Below the pieces are notes generated by a model. The model had not been told where the DNA came from, searched no databases, and saw only the letters and a program-made list of their open reading frames with translations. Source: Alphaproteobacteria bacterium (GTDB lineage: Bacteria; Pseudomonadota; Alphaproteobacteria; Caulobacterales; Aquidulcibacteraceae). From it: a stretch of 38,495 nucleotides of DNA. Location of the stretch: the NCBI GenBank assembly GCA_003242075.1, contig QBMO01000001.1:58255-96749 (forward strand), written 5' to 3'. This document shows, piece by piece, positions 9,609-20,174 of the stretch. Both the position numbers and the translations under genes were made by a program. Positions within the stretch are counted from its first letter, which is position 1. The number at the start of each line of letters is the position of its first letter.

Positions 9609-10733
9609 ATGAACCTGCGACACCTGCGCGCCTTCGCCCGGACGGTGGAGTTGGGCACGTTGGTGGGCGCGGCCAACGCCGTCCACATCTCGCAGCCGGC
9701 CCTAACTCAGGCGATCGCACGGCTTGAGGCGGCGCTCGGCGTAGATTTCTTCCTGCGCCAGAATGACGGCATGAAGCCGACTGCTGCGGCCGAGCTCTTC
9801 TACCCTCGGGTCATCGCGGCGCTCAGCCTCGTGCGGTCCACCAACGTTACGCACGCCCAGCTGAGAGCATTCTGGGCACTCGCCCGCGGCGGATCGTACG
9901 CAGAGGCAAGTCAGGGTACGGGACTGGCGCCGGCTTCTTTGCATCGAGCGGTGGGCGATCTGGAGCTCGCCTTAGGACAAACGCTGGTCCGGCGGCTCGG
10001 CCGCAAGCTCGAACTGACCCCGTACGGGCGAGCCTTCTCGCGCACGGTCAAGCTCGCACACGCGGAACTGGCGGCCGGGCTTTCGGAGCTCGATGCGTTG
10101 CGCGGAGAAGGCGCTGGAAGCATCGCGGTCGGCGCCATGCCGCTCTGCCGCGCCCGCATTCTTCCAGCTACAATCGTCGATTTTCAGCGAGAATTTCCAG
10201 AGTTCAAGATTCTCGTCGCGGAAGGCTCACACGCGGAATTGGTCGATCCGCTCCGCGATGGCGATCTCGATCTGTTGATCGGCGCATTGCGCGATCCAGC
10301 CCCGGGGCGCGATCTGATTCAGGAACCGCTCTTTATCGACAAGCCCGTCGTTCTCGGCCGCGCGCAGCATCCGCTAGCGGCCAAACGCGGACGAGCCACA
10401 TTGCGTGACCTCGCACGCTACGAGTGGTGCCTCCCGCCGCGGGGCGTGCCGCTACGCGAACGGTGGCAAGCCTTGTTCGAGGCGGAAGGCCTTGAGCCGC
10501 CACGTGTGCGCGTGGAAATTGGCTCCGGCATCGCCATCCGCCAAATCCTAATCAATACCGACGCGCTGACGCTTCTCTCCCCTGACCAGGTGGCGTTAGA
10601 ACTCGAAGCCGAATGGCTCACGATGCTGGCAAAGACTCAGCTCACACGCACCATTGGCCTCATCTACCGCGCCGACTGGCGGCCGACCCTGGCCCAGCGA
10701 CGCTTCATCGAAACCATCAAGAGCCATTGCTGA
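9609..10733 (+). CDS. LysR-type regulator with two tandem winged-helix domains (LigR-like)
   Basis: A 374-residue regulator, some 70 residues longer than a normal LysR protein. A complete LysR winged helix occupies about residues 3-65 (LRHLRAFARTVELGTLVGAA then SQPALTQAIARLEAALGVDF). A second one follows at about 82-145 (THAQLRAFWALARGGSYAEA, then APASLHRAVGDLELALGQTL and LELTPYGRAF), then a linker helix and an effector domain from about 170. ATG 9609 is chosen; GTG 9594 is in frame. It lies between the two divergent lig operons, which points to control of both, as LigR does in Sphingobium SYK-6, probably with protocatechuate as inducer. Orthology to LigR is not shown. Confidence 0.9.
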   Translation: MNLRHLRAFARTVELGTLVGAANAVHISQPALTQAIARLEAALGVDFFLRQNDGMKPTAAAELFYPRVIAALSLVRSTNVTHAQLRAFWALARGGSYAEASQGTGLAPASLHRAVGDLELALGQTLVRRLGRKLELTPYGRAFSRTVKLAHAELAAGLSELDALRGEGAGSIAVGAMPLCRARILPATIVDFQREFPEFKILVAEGSHAELVDPLRDGDLDLLIGALRDPAPGRDLIQEPLFIDKPVVLGRAQHPLAAKRGRATLRDLARYEWCLPPRGVPLRERWQALFEAEGLEPPRVRVEIGSGIAIRQILINTDALTLLSPDQVALELEAEWLTMLAKTQLTRTIGLIYRADWRPTLAQRRFIETIKSHC

Positions 10734-10742
10734 CATGGCTCT

Positions 10743-10762
10743 CATTCGTACTGGCTTATAGC
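10743..10762 (+). promoter_or_regulatory. Candidate LysR-regulator site upstream of the lig operon
   Basis: This 20-bp element matches 15 of 20 bases of the site upstream of ligK (9567-9586, minus strand), with the identical core GCTTATAGC, and has the same orientation relative to the operon it precedes. It ends 52 nt before the start codon of the DUF1932 gene, the first gene of the ligJ-vanA-ligABC-pobA operon. Confidence 0.55.
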
Positions 10763-10814
10763 CATTCGGGAGTTCCGATTGGGCGCGCTGGCGGCGCTCC
10801 TCTAGACTCGAGGC

Positions 10815-11681
10815 ATGTTGGGCGCGATCGGTTTCTTGGGATTTGGCGAAGCGGCGCAGACGTTCGCCGGCGACGCGCGCTGGCGCGGCCCAGCGCAAGG
10901 ATATGATCGACAGACGGACTCACCGGCTCTAGCCGAAGCAAAATCAGCAGAGTTCGCGCTCCTCGGCGTACGCAAATGCAGCTCTTCGCGCGAGGCCGTA
11001 GCCGACGCGGGGATTATTCTCAGTCTTGTCACAGCGGATCAAGCTGGCGTCGCGGCGCGCGATGCCGCTTTGCACATTGTCGAAGGCGCGCTTTATCTTG
11101 ATATGAACTCGGTGGCTCCCGCCACGAAAAAGGCCGCTGCGGCGGCGATCGGCGCACGTGGCGGGCTCTATGTCGACGCCGCCATCATGTCGCCAGTGAA
11201 GCCGGCTGCTCTCGACGCGCCGATCCTTCTCAGCGGACCTGCGGCAGAGGCAGCGGAAACCGTGCTGTGCTCGCTCGGCTTCACCTCCGTTCGCAGTGTC
11301 GGCGCCGAAGTGGGGCGCGCTTCGCTGATCAAGATGGTGCGCTCGGTGCTGATCAAAGGCATTGAGGCCGTCACGGCCGAGTGTCTGCTGGCCGCGCATG
11401 CAGGCGGCGTCGTCGATGAAGTGCTCGCCTCTTTAGGCGAAAGCTGGCGCAAACAGGCTGACTACAATCTTGAACGCGTGCTCGTTCACGGTGTGCGGCG
11501 GGCTGCTGAGATGGAGGAAGTCGCGCATACGCTGCGCGATCTGGGCGTTAAGCCGCGTATGACGGAAGGCGCTGTTGCTTGGCAAAGTGAGATTGGCGCG
11601 TTGGGCCTCAACCCAGCGCCGGTTGCGCTGCACGATAAGCTCCACTCCGTCGCGGTAGTACAAACGGCAGCAGTCGCATGA
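10815..11681 (+). CDS. NAD(P)-binding oxidoreductase, 6-phosphogluconate dehydrogenase-like with DUF1932
   Basis: 288 residues. The N-terminus IGFLGFGEAA is a Rossmann-fold dinucleotide-binding loop; residues to about 170 are the 6PGDH-like NAD(P) domain, with SPVKPAALDAPILLSGP typical of beta-hydroxyacid dehydrogenase relatives, and about 190-260 is the helical DUF1932 domain. GAGG lies only 1 nt before the ATG; TTG 10818 would space better. It is the first gene of the plus-strand lig operon and overlaps ligJ by 4 nt (ATGA). No known step of the protocatechuate 4,5-pathway requires it, because LigC already does the single oxidation. It may handle a side product or related substrate; unknown. 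Confidence 0.85.
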   Translation: MLGAIGFLGFGEAAQTFAGDARWRGPAQGYDRQTDSPALAEAKSAEFALLGVRKCSSSREAVADAGIILSLVTADQAGVAARDAALHIVEGALYLDMNSVAPATKKAAAAAIGARGGLYVDAAIMSPVKPAALDAPILLSGPAAEAAETVLCSLGFTSVRSVGAEVGRASLIKMVRSVLIKGIEAVTAECLLAAHAGGVVDEVLASLGESWRKQADYNLERVLVHGVRRAAEMEEVAHTLRDLGVKPRMTEGAVAWQSEIGALGLNPAPVALHDKLHSVAVVQTAAVA

Positions 11682-12703
11682 CACTGGTGATCGATTGCCA
11701 CGGCCACTACACAACCGCGCCGGCGCCGCACAATGAGTGGCGCGACGCGCAGAAGGCCGCGTTCAAAGCGAGCGCGGCTATCCCTGCGTATCCCGACATT
11801 TCCGACGACTTCATTCGCGACACCATCGAAACCAATCAGCTCCGCCGCCTCCGCGAACGCGGCGCCGACATGACGCTCTTCAGCCCGCGCGCCTCGGCCA
11901 TGGCGCACCATGTGGGCGACGCCTCCGTCTCGTTGGAATGGGCGCTGCGCTGCAACGACCTCATCGCGCGCGTGTGCACACTTTACCCCGAGACATTCAT
12001 CGGCGTTTGCCAGCTGCCGCAATCACCCGCCGCCGATCTCTCAAGCTCAGTGCGCGAGCTTGAGCGCTGCGTGCTCGAACTCGGCTTCGTCGGGTGCAAC
12101 CTCAATCCCGACCCGGGCGGAGGGCATTTCCAGCATCCGCCGCTCACCGACCCATACTGGTATCCGTTTTACGAAAAGATGGTCGAACTCGACGTGCCGG
12201 CTATGATCCACGTATCAGGATCGTGCAATCCATGCATGCACGCAACCGGCGCCTACTACATTGCCGCCGACACGATCGCGTTCATGCAGTTGATCGAGGG
12301 CGATCTCTTCCGCGACTTCCCGACTTTGCGCCTCATCATCCCGCACGGCGGCGGCGCCGCGCCTTATCATTGGGGCCGATACCGCGGCTTGGCGGACATG
12401 CTGAAAAAACCTCCGCTGGACAGGCACGTGATGCGCAACGTCTATTTCGACACGTGCGTCTATCATCAGCCAGGCATCGATCTACTGGTCGACGTGATCG
12501 ATCATCGCAACATATTGTTCGGCTCGGAGATGGTCGGCGCAGTGCGCGGCATTGATCCAGAGACGGGGCACTATTTCGACGACACCAAACGCTACATCGA
12601 CGCGCTGGATATCGCGCCCGAGGCGCGCCACGCCATTTTCGAAGGCAACGCCCGTCGCGTGTTTCCGCGTCTCGATGCAAAGCTGCGGGAGCGCGGGCTA
12701 TGA
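11678..12703 (+). CDS. ligJ: 4-oxalomesaconate hydratase
   Basis: LigJ adds water to oxalomesaconate to form 4-carboxy-4-hydroxy-2-oxoadipate, the LigK substrate. It is a zinc amidohydrolase-fold protein of 341 residues, with IDCHGHYTT (His8, His10), MIHVSG (His178) and IIPHGGGAAPYHWGRY (His223, His231); GSEMVGA later supplies the acidic residue expected in the active site. It starts in an ATGA overlap with the DUF1932 gene and ends in an ATGA overlap with vanA, so it is embedded in a coupled operon. Confidence 0.93.
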   Translation: MTLVIDCHGHYTTAPAPHNEWRDAQKAAFKASAAIPAYPDISDDFIRDTIETNQLRRLRERGADMTLFSPRASAMAHHVGDASVSLEWALRCNDLIARVCTLYPETFIGVCQLPQSPAADLSSSVRELERCVLELGFVGCNLNPDPGGGHFQHPPLTDPYWYPFYEKMVELDVPAMIHVSGSCNPCMHATGAYYIAADTIAFMQLIEGDLFRDFPTLRLIIPHGGGAAPYHWGRYRGLADMLKKPPLDRHVMRNVYFDTCVYHQPGIDLLVDVIDHRNILFGSEMVGAVRGIDPETGHYFDDTKRYIDALDIAPEARHAIFEGNARRVFPRLDAKLRERGL

Positions 12704-13711
12704 CCTTCGTCCGAAATCGCTGGTACGTCGCCGCATGGGACGGAGAAATCGGCGCCGGCGCGTTCAGCCGCACAATCTGCGGCGAGCCGATTGTGATGTA
12801 CCGCAAGCTCGCTGGTGACGTCGTCGCCATGCGCGACGCCTGCCCTCACCGCTTGTTGCCGCTTTCGATGGGCATTCGCGAGGGCGACAATCTACGCTGC
12901 CGCTATCATGGCTTGCTGGTTGGGCCAGACGGCAAGCCGCGGCAAATGCCGATCGTGCATGAGCGCGTCAACGAGAAGATCTGCACGCCCACCTACGCCG
13001 TCGTCGAGCGCCATCGCTTCGTTTGGGTCTGGATCGGCGATCAAGCCAAGGCCAATCCCGATCTCGTGCCGGACTTCTGGCCGTGCTCGCGCGAGGGCTG
13101 GGTGTTCGACGGCGGCTACATGCATGTGAAGTGCGACTATCGCCTGTTCATCGATAATCTGATGGATCTTACGCACGAAACCTACGTGCACATGGGCTCG
13201 ATCGGACAGCAGGAGTTGATGGAGGCGCCGTTAGAGACGCGCACCGACGGCGATCGCGTCGTGCTGTCGCGTTGGATGCCGGACATCGACGCACCGCCCT
13301 TCTGGCGGCAAGCGCTGAAGAAGGAAGGCAAAGTCGATCGCTGGCAGATTTGCCACTTCGTCGAGCCCTGCTCGGTGCTGATCGACGTTGGCGTATCTCC
13401 GGTGGAGGCGGGCGACACCCTGGCCAGTCACGATTCCGGCGTGCGCGGCTTCGTCATCGATTCCATGACGCCGGAAACAGAAACCAGCAGCCATTATTTT
13501 TGGGGCATGGCGCGCAATTTCGACATCCTCGATGCCGGCGTCACCGCGCGGCTGAAGGCCGGCCAGAGCCGCATCTTCGCCGAAGACATCGAGATTCTCG
13601 AGCGCCAGCAAGTATCGATCGCGGTCAATCCGGATATGGCGTTGCGGGTTCTTTCCATTGATTCCGGCGGCGCGCATTCGCGTCGCGTCATCGAGAGGCT
13701 GATGAAGCAGG

Positions 13712-13719
<8 letters not shown>
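12700..13719 (+). CDS. vanA: Vanillate O-demethylase oxygenase subunit (Rieske)
   Basis: VanA is the terminal oxygenase that demethylates vanillate to protocatechuate, releasing formaldehyde; electrons come from a VanB-type reductase. The 339-residue protein has the Rieske [2Fe-2S] ligands Cys48, His50, Cys67 and His70 (CPH...CRYH), then the mononuclear-iron motif NLMDLTHETYVH with Asp156, His159 and His164, and a late acidic ligand candidate Asp296 in AEDIEILERQQ. It overlaps ligJ by 4 nt and ligA by 8 nt. No vanB is present in the window. A related methoxy-aromatic demethylase cannot be excluded, but the position directly before ligA strongly favours vanillate. Confidence 0.9.
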
Positions 13720-15903
<2,184 letters not shown>

Positions 15904-15904
<1 letters not shown>

Positions 15905-17073
15905 TGCAGGCCGATGTCGTCATCATCGGCGCCGGGCCCGCGGGGCTTCTGCTGGGGCATAAGCTGCGCCGAGCCGGCATCGACGCAATCATCATCGAGC
16001 GGCAATCGAGGGAGCACGTGCTTGGCCGCATCCGCGCCGGGGTGCTTGAACAAGTGACGGTTGATCTCGTGGAGGAGATCGGACTCGGTGCGCGCCTCAA
16101 GCAAGAGGGCCTAGCGCATCATGGCTTCTATTTGGCCGATGGAGAACGCCTCATTCATATCGACATGCAGGGGCTCACCGGCAAAAGCGTCGTGGTGTAC
16201 GGCCAGACCGAAATCACGCGCGACCTGATGGACGCTGCTCCAGAACGCGGGCTCGAGATTGTTTTCGAGGCCAGCGAAGTTGCGCTGCACGACATCGAGA
16301 CGAACAAGCCGTTCGTGACCTACCTCAAGGATGGTGTGGAAGCACGTGTGGATGCGCGCTTCATCGCAGGCTGCGATGGCTTTCATGGTCCCTCGCGCCG
16401 CGCGATGCCTCAGTCCGTGGGCGTTGGGTACGAACGCGTCTATCCGTTCGGCTGGCTCGGCATCCTTGCCGACGTCGCGCCCTGTAGCGACGAGCTGATC
16501 TACGCCAATCATGATCGGGGGTTTGCGCTTGCATCCATGCGATCGCACACGCGCAGCCGTTATTATATCCAGGTGCCCACCGACGAGACGATCGAACACT
16601 GGCCGGATGATCGCCTCTGGGACGAACTCGCAATTCGTCTCGGCCCTGAGGTGGCCGAGCGACTCACGCGCGGGCCCGCGATCGAGAAATCCATTGCGCC
16701 GCTCCGCTCGTTCGTGTTCGAGCCTATGCGGCACCACAGCTTGTTCTTGGCAGGCGATGCTGCTCACATCGTTCCGCCGACAGGCGCGAAAGGGCTAAAC
16801 CTCGCATCCTCCGACGTGGCCTATCTCGCGGCGGCGCTCATTCAGTGGTTTGAGGACGGCAAGTCGGACGGCATCGACAATTATTCGCAGACGGCGCTCA
16901 AACGCGTCTGGAAGGCCGAGCGCTTCTCGTGGTCTTTGACCTCGCTCATGCATCGCTTCCCGGATGCTGGCGCTTTCGGTCGGCGCATGCAGGTGGCGGA
17001 ACTCGACTACATCGCTGAATCGCGCGCGGCGCAGACGGCGATCGCCGAAAACTATGTTGGCCTGCCGCTCTAG
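15904..17073 (+). CDS. pobA: 4-hydroxybenzoate 3-monooxygenase
   Basis: PobA hydroxylates 4-hydroxybenzoate to protocatechuate using FAD, NAD(P)H and O2. The 389 residues match the family length. Visible are the FAD loop VVIIGAGPAG (5-14), GRIRAGVLEQ (41-50, with Arg44), the DG motif IAGCDGFHGPSRR, Tyr200 in ELIYANHDRGFAL (equivalent to Tyr201 of the Pseudomonas enzyme), SRYY (218-221) and the second FAD motif LAGDAAHIVPPTGAKGLNLA. It overlaps the ligC stop by one base and is the last gene of the plus-strand lig operon, so hydroxylation and ring cleavage are co-expressed. Confidence 0.96.
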
Positions 17074-17218
17074 GGGCCGCTATCACTAGCGCTCCATCGC
17101 GCCTCAAAGGGCTGCGACATCTCCGCTCCGCACCCCGCGTGCCTGTATCCGCTTCCCCCCGGCTCGGATATCCGGCTCAATAGAGTGCGACTCACCTCGA
17201 CCAAAAGGCCCCGGACCC
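17074..17218 (+). promoter_or_regulatory. pobA-marR intergenic region with two palindromes
   Basis: The gap holds CGCTA-TCAC-TAGCG (17078-17091), just after the pobA stop, and the perfect palindrome CGGATATCCG (17165-17174), about 45 nt upstream of the marR start. The first is too short and lacks a U run for a good terminator; the second is placed where an autoregulatory MarR site could be, though it does not match the GCTAT-N5-ATAGC element found at other promoters. Confidence 0.3.
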
Positions 17219-17644
17219 GTGGCGACCAATCCCCTCACCCAACTACCTGGCTATCTTCTGCGACGTGCTTCGGCCTGGACGATGGCAGCGCTCGCCAAAA
17301 GGCTGGAGGAATTTGAACTGACGCCGACCGAGGCCTCTGTGCTTGTGGTGATCGCCTCCAACCCGGGCATCATTCAAAGCGAAATCGGCCGCATGCTCGG
17401 CATCGTCAGCGCCAACATGACGCCGCTGGTCGGGCGACTGGAGCAGCGCGAATTGGTGAAGCGCCTACCGGTCGACAAGCGATCCTTCGGACTTCGCACG
17501 ACCCGCCGCGGCGCGGCAATCGCTGATCGTGCTTTCACAGCGATGCAAGAGCAGGAAGACGCGTTGATCGAATCGGTCCCCGCCAAGAACAGAGCGACAT
17601 TCTTGCAGACGCTGCAGGATATCACCTCGGTGCTAGACGAATAA
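17219..17644 (+). CDS. MarR-family transcriptional regulator
   Basis: A 141-residue MarR protein with the expected winged helix at about residues 30-100: LTPTEASVLVVIASNPGIIQ, SEIGRMLGIVSANMTPLVGRL (recognition helix) and the wing KRLPVDKRSFGLRTTRRG, flanked by dimerisation helices. It starts with GTG (17219) behind AAAAGG about 10 nt upstream. It lies between the lig operon and the ferulate/TonB-receptor genes and ends at a bidirectional terminator. MarR-type repressors released by hydroxycinnamoyl-CoA (such as FerC of SYK-6) control ferulate genes elsewhere, so it is the best candidate to bind the palindromes at 20123, 26023 and 26086; this is inferred. Confidence 0.9.
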   Translation: MATNPLTQLPGYLLRRASAWTMAALAKRLEEFELTPTEASVLVVIASNPGIIQSEIGRMLGIVSANMTPLVGRLEQRELVKRLPVDKRSFGLRTTRRGAAIADRAFTAMQEQEDALIESVPAKNRATFLQTLQDITSVLDE

Positions 17645-17680
17645 CGCCCGGTCGGAGAACCGGCCGGGCGCTTTCGTTTC
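17645..17680. terminator. Rho-independent terminator between marR and the TonB receptor
   Basis: An 11-bp GC-rich stem (17645-17655 with 17660-17670, one G-U pair) closes a 4-nt AGAA loop and is followed by CTTTCGTTTC on the plus strand. It begins right after the marR stop and lies 44 nt past the stop of the opposing receptor gene, so it can serve both. Confidence 0.85.
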
Positions 17681-17713
17681 TCACGCGTCGGGGCTTTCGC
17701 CCCGCGTGCGATT

Positions 17714-20071
17714 TCAAAAGTCCATCGAGTAGCTAAGCGAGAAGCTGCGCTCCCGCGCGTAGATGATCTCGGAATAACCAGACGAAGTGGTCAGCGAAGA
17801 CGTGCCGGCCACGGGATAGAACTCGTCGGTCAGGTTGTCACCGCGCAGTGTCAGACGCCAGCTTTCGCCCGCGCCGGCCAACACCAGCGAGCCGTTGATG
17901 ATGGTGACCGCATCGAGCTGCGCAATCTCCGGAGAGTTGCCGGCGTCGAAATACTGTTCGTCGGTATAGCTCACGTTGATACGCGGCGTGAGCGTCAGCC
18001 CGTTTGAGAGCGGGAAGTCGTAGCCGACGCCCAGATTCATTTGCCATTCCGGCGTGAAGGGCAGCGTGCTGTTGAGCGTCGCCACGGAAGTCGGCGAAAC
18101 CAGACCGAACGGCGGCGGGTCGGTGATGGAATCGAACCCATCATCCAGATAACCGATGCTGGCGTCGATACTCAGCCGATCCGTCGGCCGCCATGCGATT
18201 TCAACCTCGGCGCCGTCAATGGTCGCAACGCCCGCGTTGAACAGCAATGGCACGACACCGAGCCGGTAGGTCATTTGGATTTGGTCGTACTCGGTGCTGA
18301 AGATCGCCGCATTGATCCGCAGTCCAGGCATTGGCGTGGACTTAAAACCGAGTTCGATGGTTTCCGCGGTCTCGGCGTCGAAAGCGATCGGCGCATTGCC
18401 GGGCGGGGCGTTGTTGTAGCGTTGGTTGAAGCCGCCGCTCTTGAAACCCTGCGACCAGCTCGCATAGGTCATGAAATTGGGGTTCCAGCGATATTGAATG
18501 CTGGCCGAGCCCGTTGTGGACTCGAACGACTGGACGAACGGATCGCGCGTGATGAACAAGCAACCCGTCTGCGTAGGCGGCGCTCCGCCGAATGGGCATA
18601 ACCCCGCCGGTGGCGCCGGTTCCGGCGTCGCCGCGCCGGCGACGTTAAACATCGTCCCCTGCAACAGCTTCTCTTCGTCGGTGTAGCGCAGGCCGGCGGA
18701 GACGCTCAGCGCGTCAGTGATGTCGAACGTCCACTCAGTAAACGCCGCCCAGGCCTGCGTCTCTAGCAAGACGCGTTGGGTGTCGTAGGACGTACCCGGA
18801 TTGCCGAGATAGACCAACACGCGATCGGTTGTGCTTTCGTCGAAATAATAGCCGCCGACCACGCCGCGCAGACGACCCAGATCAACCGAAGCCTGAAGCT
18901 CCTGGCTGAACTGCTCGCTCTCGCTGGCGTAATTCGTGTGAAGGATGAGGAGCGGGGTGTTGTCGGCGTCGCGCGAGCCCGCCCATTCGAGGTGCCGGTT
19001 TGAAGTGATGGATCGCAACGTCACCGCATCGTTGAGCTCCCATTCCGCCGTCAGCGAGAACCCGAAATTTTCGAGCGTGCTGAATGCGGGGAATGTGCCG
19101 CCATTCGTGGATGAACCAAGGGCCTGCGAACTGTTGCCGCAACGGTCGTCGTCAAGCGGGCCAACCAGCACCGGCGGCGGCAGACCATCGAGAATGTTCG
19201 GACATCCGGCCGCGATACTGGCCGCGCCAACAAACAACGCCGCCGGGTTCATGTCACGGAAAACGAATGGCGAACCATTCTCGTCTTCGTTGGCATAGTC
19301 TACCCGTCCCGTGAACGTCAGATCAGCGGTCGGCGCCCACCGCAGGGCGAACTGACCCGAATACGTATCTTCGTTGCCGAGGTCGACGCCATCAAACGCT
19401 CGCGTGACGTAGCCATCACGCTGACGCAAGCCAGCCGATACGCGCGCATCCAGAGTTGGCGCAATCGGAATATCCAGCGCTCCGAATGCCTCAAATAGAC
19501 CGTCCTCTCCAATGCCAACGCGCACGGTATTGCCTGCGCCTTCACCCGGCGCGTTGGTTGTGACGAGAACTGCGCCGCCGATCGTGTTGCGACCGAACAG
19601 CGTGCCTTGCGGACCGCGGAGGACTTGAACATTGGCGATATCGCGGAAGTCCATCGCGCCGCCGACAGAGCGACCGATATAGACTTCATCGATATAGAGG
19701 CCGACGCCCGGATCGACCGCTGGCGTAGGATCGGTTTGACCGATGCCGCGGATGAACACCTGCGCAGCGGAGTTGTTGCCGGACAAAGTGCCGTAGGTCG
19801 TGAATTGCAAGTTCGGCACGGCCTGGTCGAGATCGGTAGTCGATACCAAGCCGCGATCTTCGAGCGCCGCGCCGCTGATGACGGTCACCGCGACCGGCGT
19901 GTCTTGCAAGCTTTCCGCCCTGCGCCGCGCGGTAACGACGAGCTCTTCGCTCTCGCTCACCTCCGCTTGCTGATCTTGTGCAAGAGCGGGCGCGCCAAAA
20001 ACGCTCGCACCCACGAGAGCCTGCAGGGCAATCACGGATGCTCGACCGTACGCCTTCGCGAACTTTCTCAT
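17714..20071 (-). CDS. TonB-dependent outer-membrane receptor
   Basis: A 785-residue outer-membrane receptor. Residues 1-31 form a signal peptide (MRKFAKAYGR, hydrophobic core, ALA cleavage). A TonB box EELVVTA lies at about 42-48, followed by the plug (TPVAVTVISGAALEDRGL; LRGPQGTLFGRNTIGGAV) and a beta-barrel ending in SFSLSYSMDF with the terminal Phe required for outer-membrane insertion. GGGAGGGAG precedes the ATG. It resembles the catechol-siderophore/aromatic branch, but its place after ferulate genes and an AAHS permease suggests import of lignin-derived aromatics, as described for DdvT in SYK-6. It has its own upstream region with a palindrome shared with vdh. Confidence 0.92.
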   Translation of the reverse strand: MRKFAKAYGRASVIALQALVGASVFGAPALAQDQQAEVSESEELVVTARRRAESLQDTPVAVTVISGAALEDRGLVSTTDLDQAVPNLQFTTYGTLSGNNSAAQVFIRGIGQTDPTPAVDPGVGLYIDEVYIGRSVGGAMDFRDIANVQVLRGPQGTLFGRNTIGGAVLVTTNAPGEGAGNTVRVGIGEDGLFEAFGALDIPIAPTLDARVSAGLRQRDGYVTRAFDGVDLGNEDTYSGQFALRWAPTADLTFTGRVDYANEDENGSPFVFRDMNPAALFVGAASIAAGCPNILDGLPPPVLVGPLDDDRCGNSSQALGSSTNGGTFPAFSTLENFGFSLTAEWELNDAVTLRSITSNRHLEWAGSRDADNTPLLILHTNYASESEQFSQELQASVDLGRLRGVVGGYYFDESTTDRVLVYLGNPGTSYDTQRVLLETQAWAAFTEWTFDITDALSVSAGLRYTDEEKLLQGTMFNVAGAATPEPAPPAGLCPFGGAPPTQTGCLFITRDPFVQSFESTTGSASIQYRWNPNFMTYASWSQGFKSGGFNQRYNNAPPGNAPIAFDAETAETIELGFKSTPMPGLRINAAIFSTEYDQIQMTYRLGVVPLLFNAGVATIDGAEVEIAWRPTDRLSIDASIGYLDDGFDSITDPPPFGLVSPTSVATLNSTLPFTPEWQMNLGVGYDFPLSNGLTLTPRINVSYTDEQYFDAGNSPEIAQLDAVTIINGSLVLAGAGESWRLTLRGDNLTDEFYPVAGTSSLTTSSGYSEIIYARERSFSLSYSMDF

Positions 20072-20111
20072 TTCTCCCTCCCCTGGCGCCCGGTCATTGC
20101 CGAGTGCATTC

Positions 20112-20143
20112 TGCTATTCTTTATTGCTATGTTTCATAACTAA
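20112..20143. promoter_or_regulatory. Shared operator-like palindrome upstream of the TonB receptor gene
   Basis: ATTGCTAT-GTTTC-ATAACTAA at 20123-20143 has the same left arm and spacer length as the perfect palindrome upstream of vdh, with the core GCTAT-N5-ATAAC (one mismatch to GCTAT-N5-ATAGC). A direct copy of TGCTAT lies 13 nt away (20112 and 20125). The site ends 52 nt upstream of the receptor start codon, at promoter distance. Confidence 0.6.
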
Positions 20144-20174
20144 CTGATCGAAGCAATACTTCTCTCGGCGCTGG

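Noticed and set aside
17078-17091. CGCTA-TCAC-TAGCG as another copy of the GCTAT-N5-ATAGC operator
   Set aside because: The spacer and symmetry centre differ, and it lies directly after the pobA stop, over 120 nt from the marR start.
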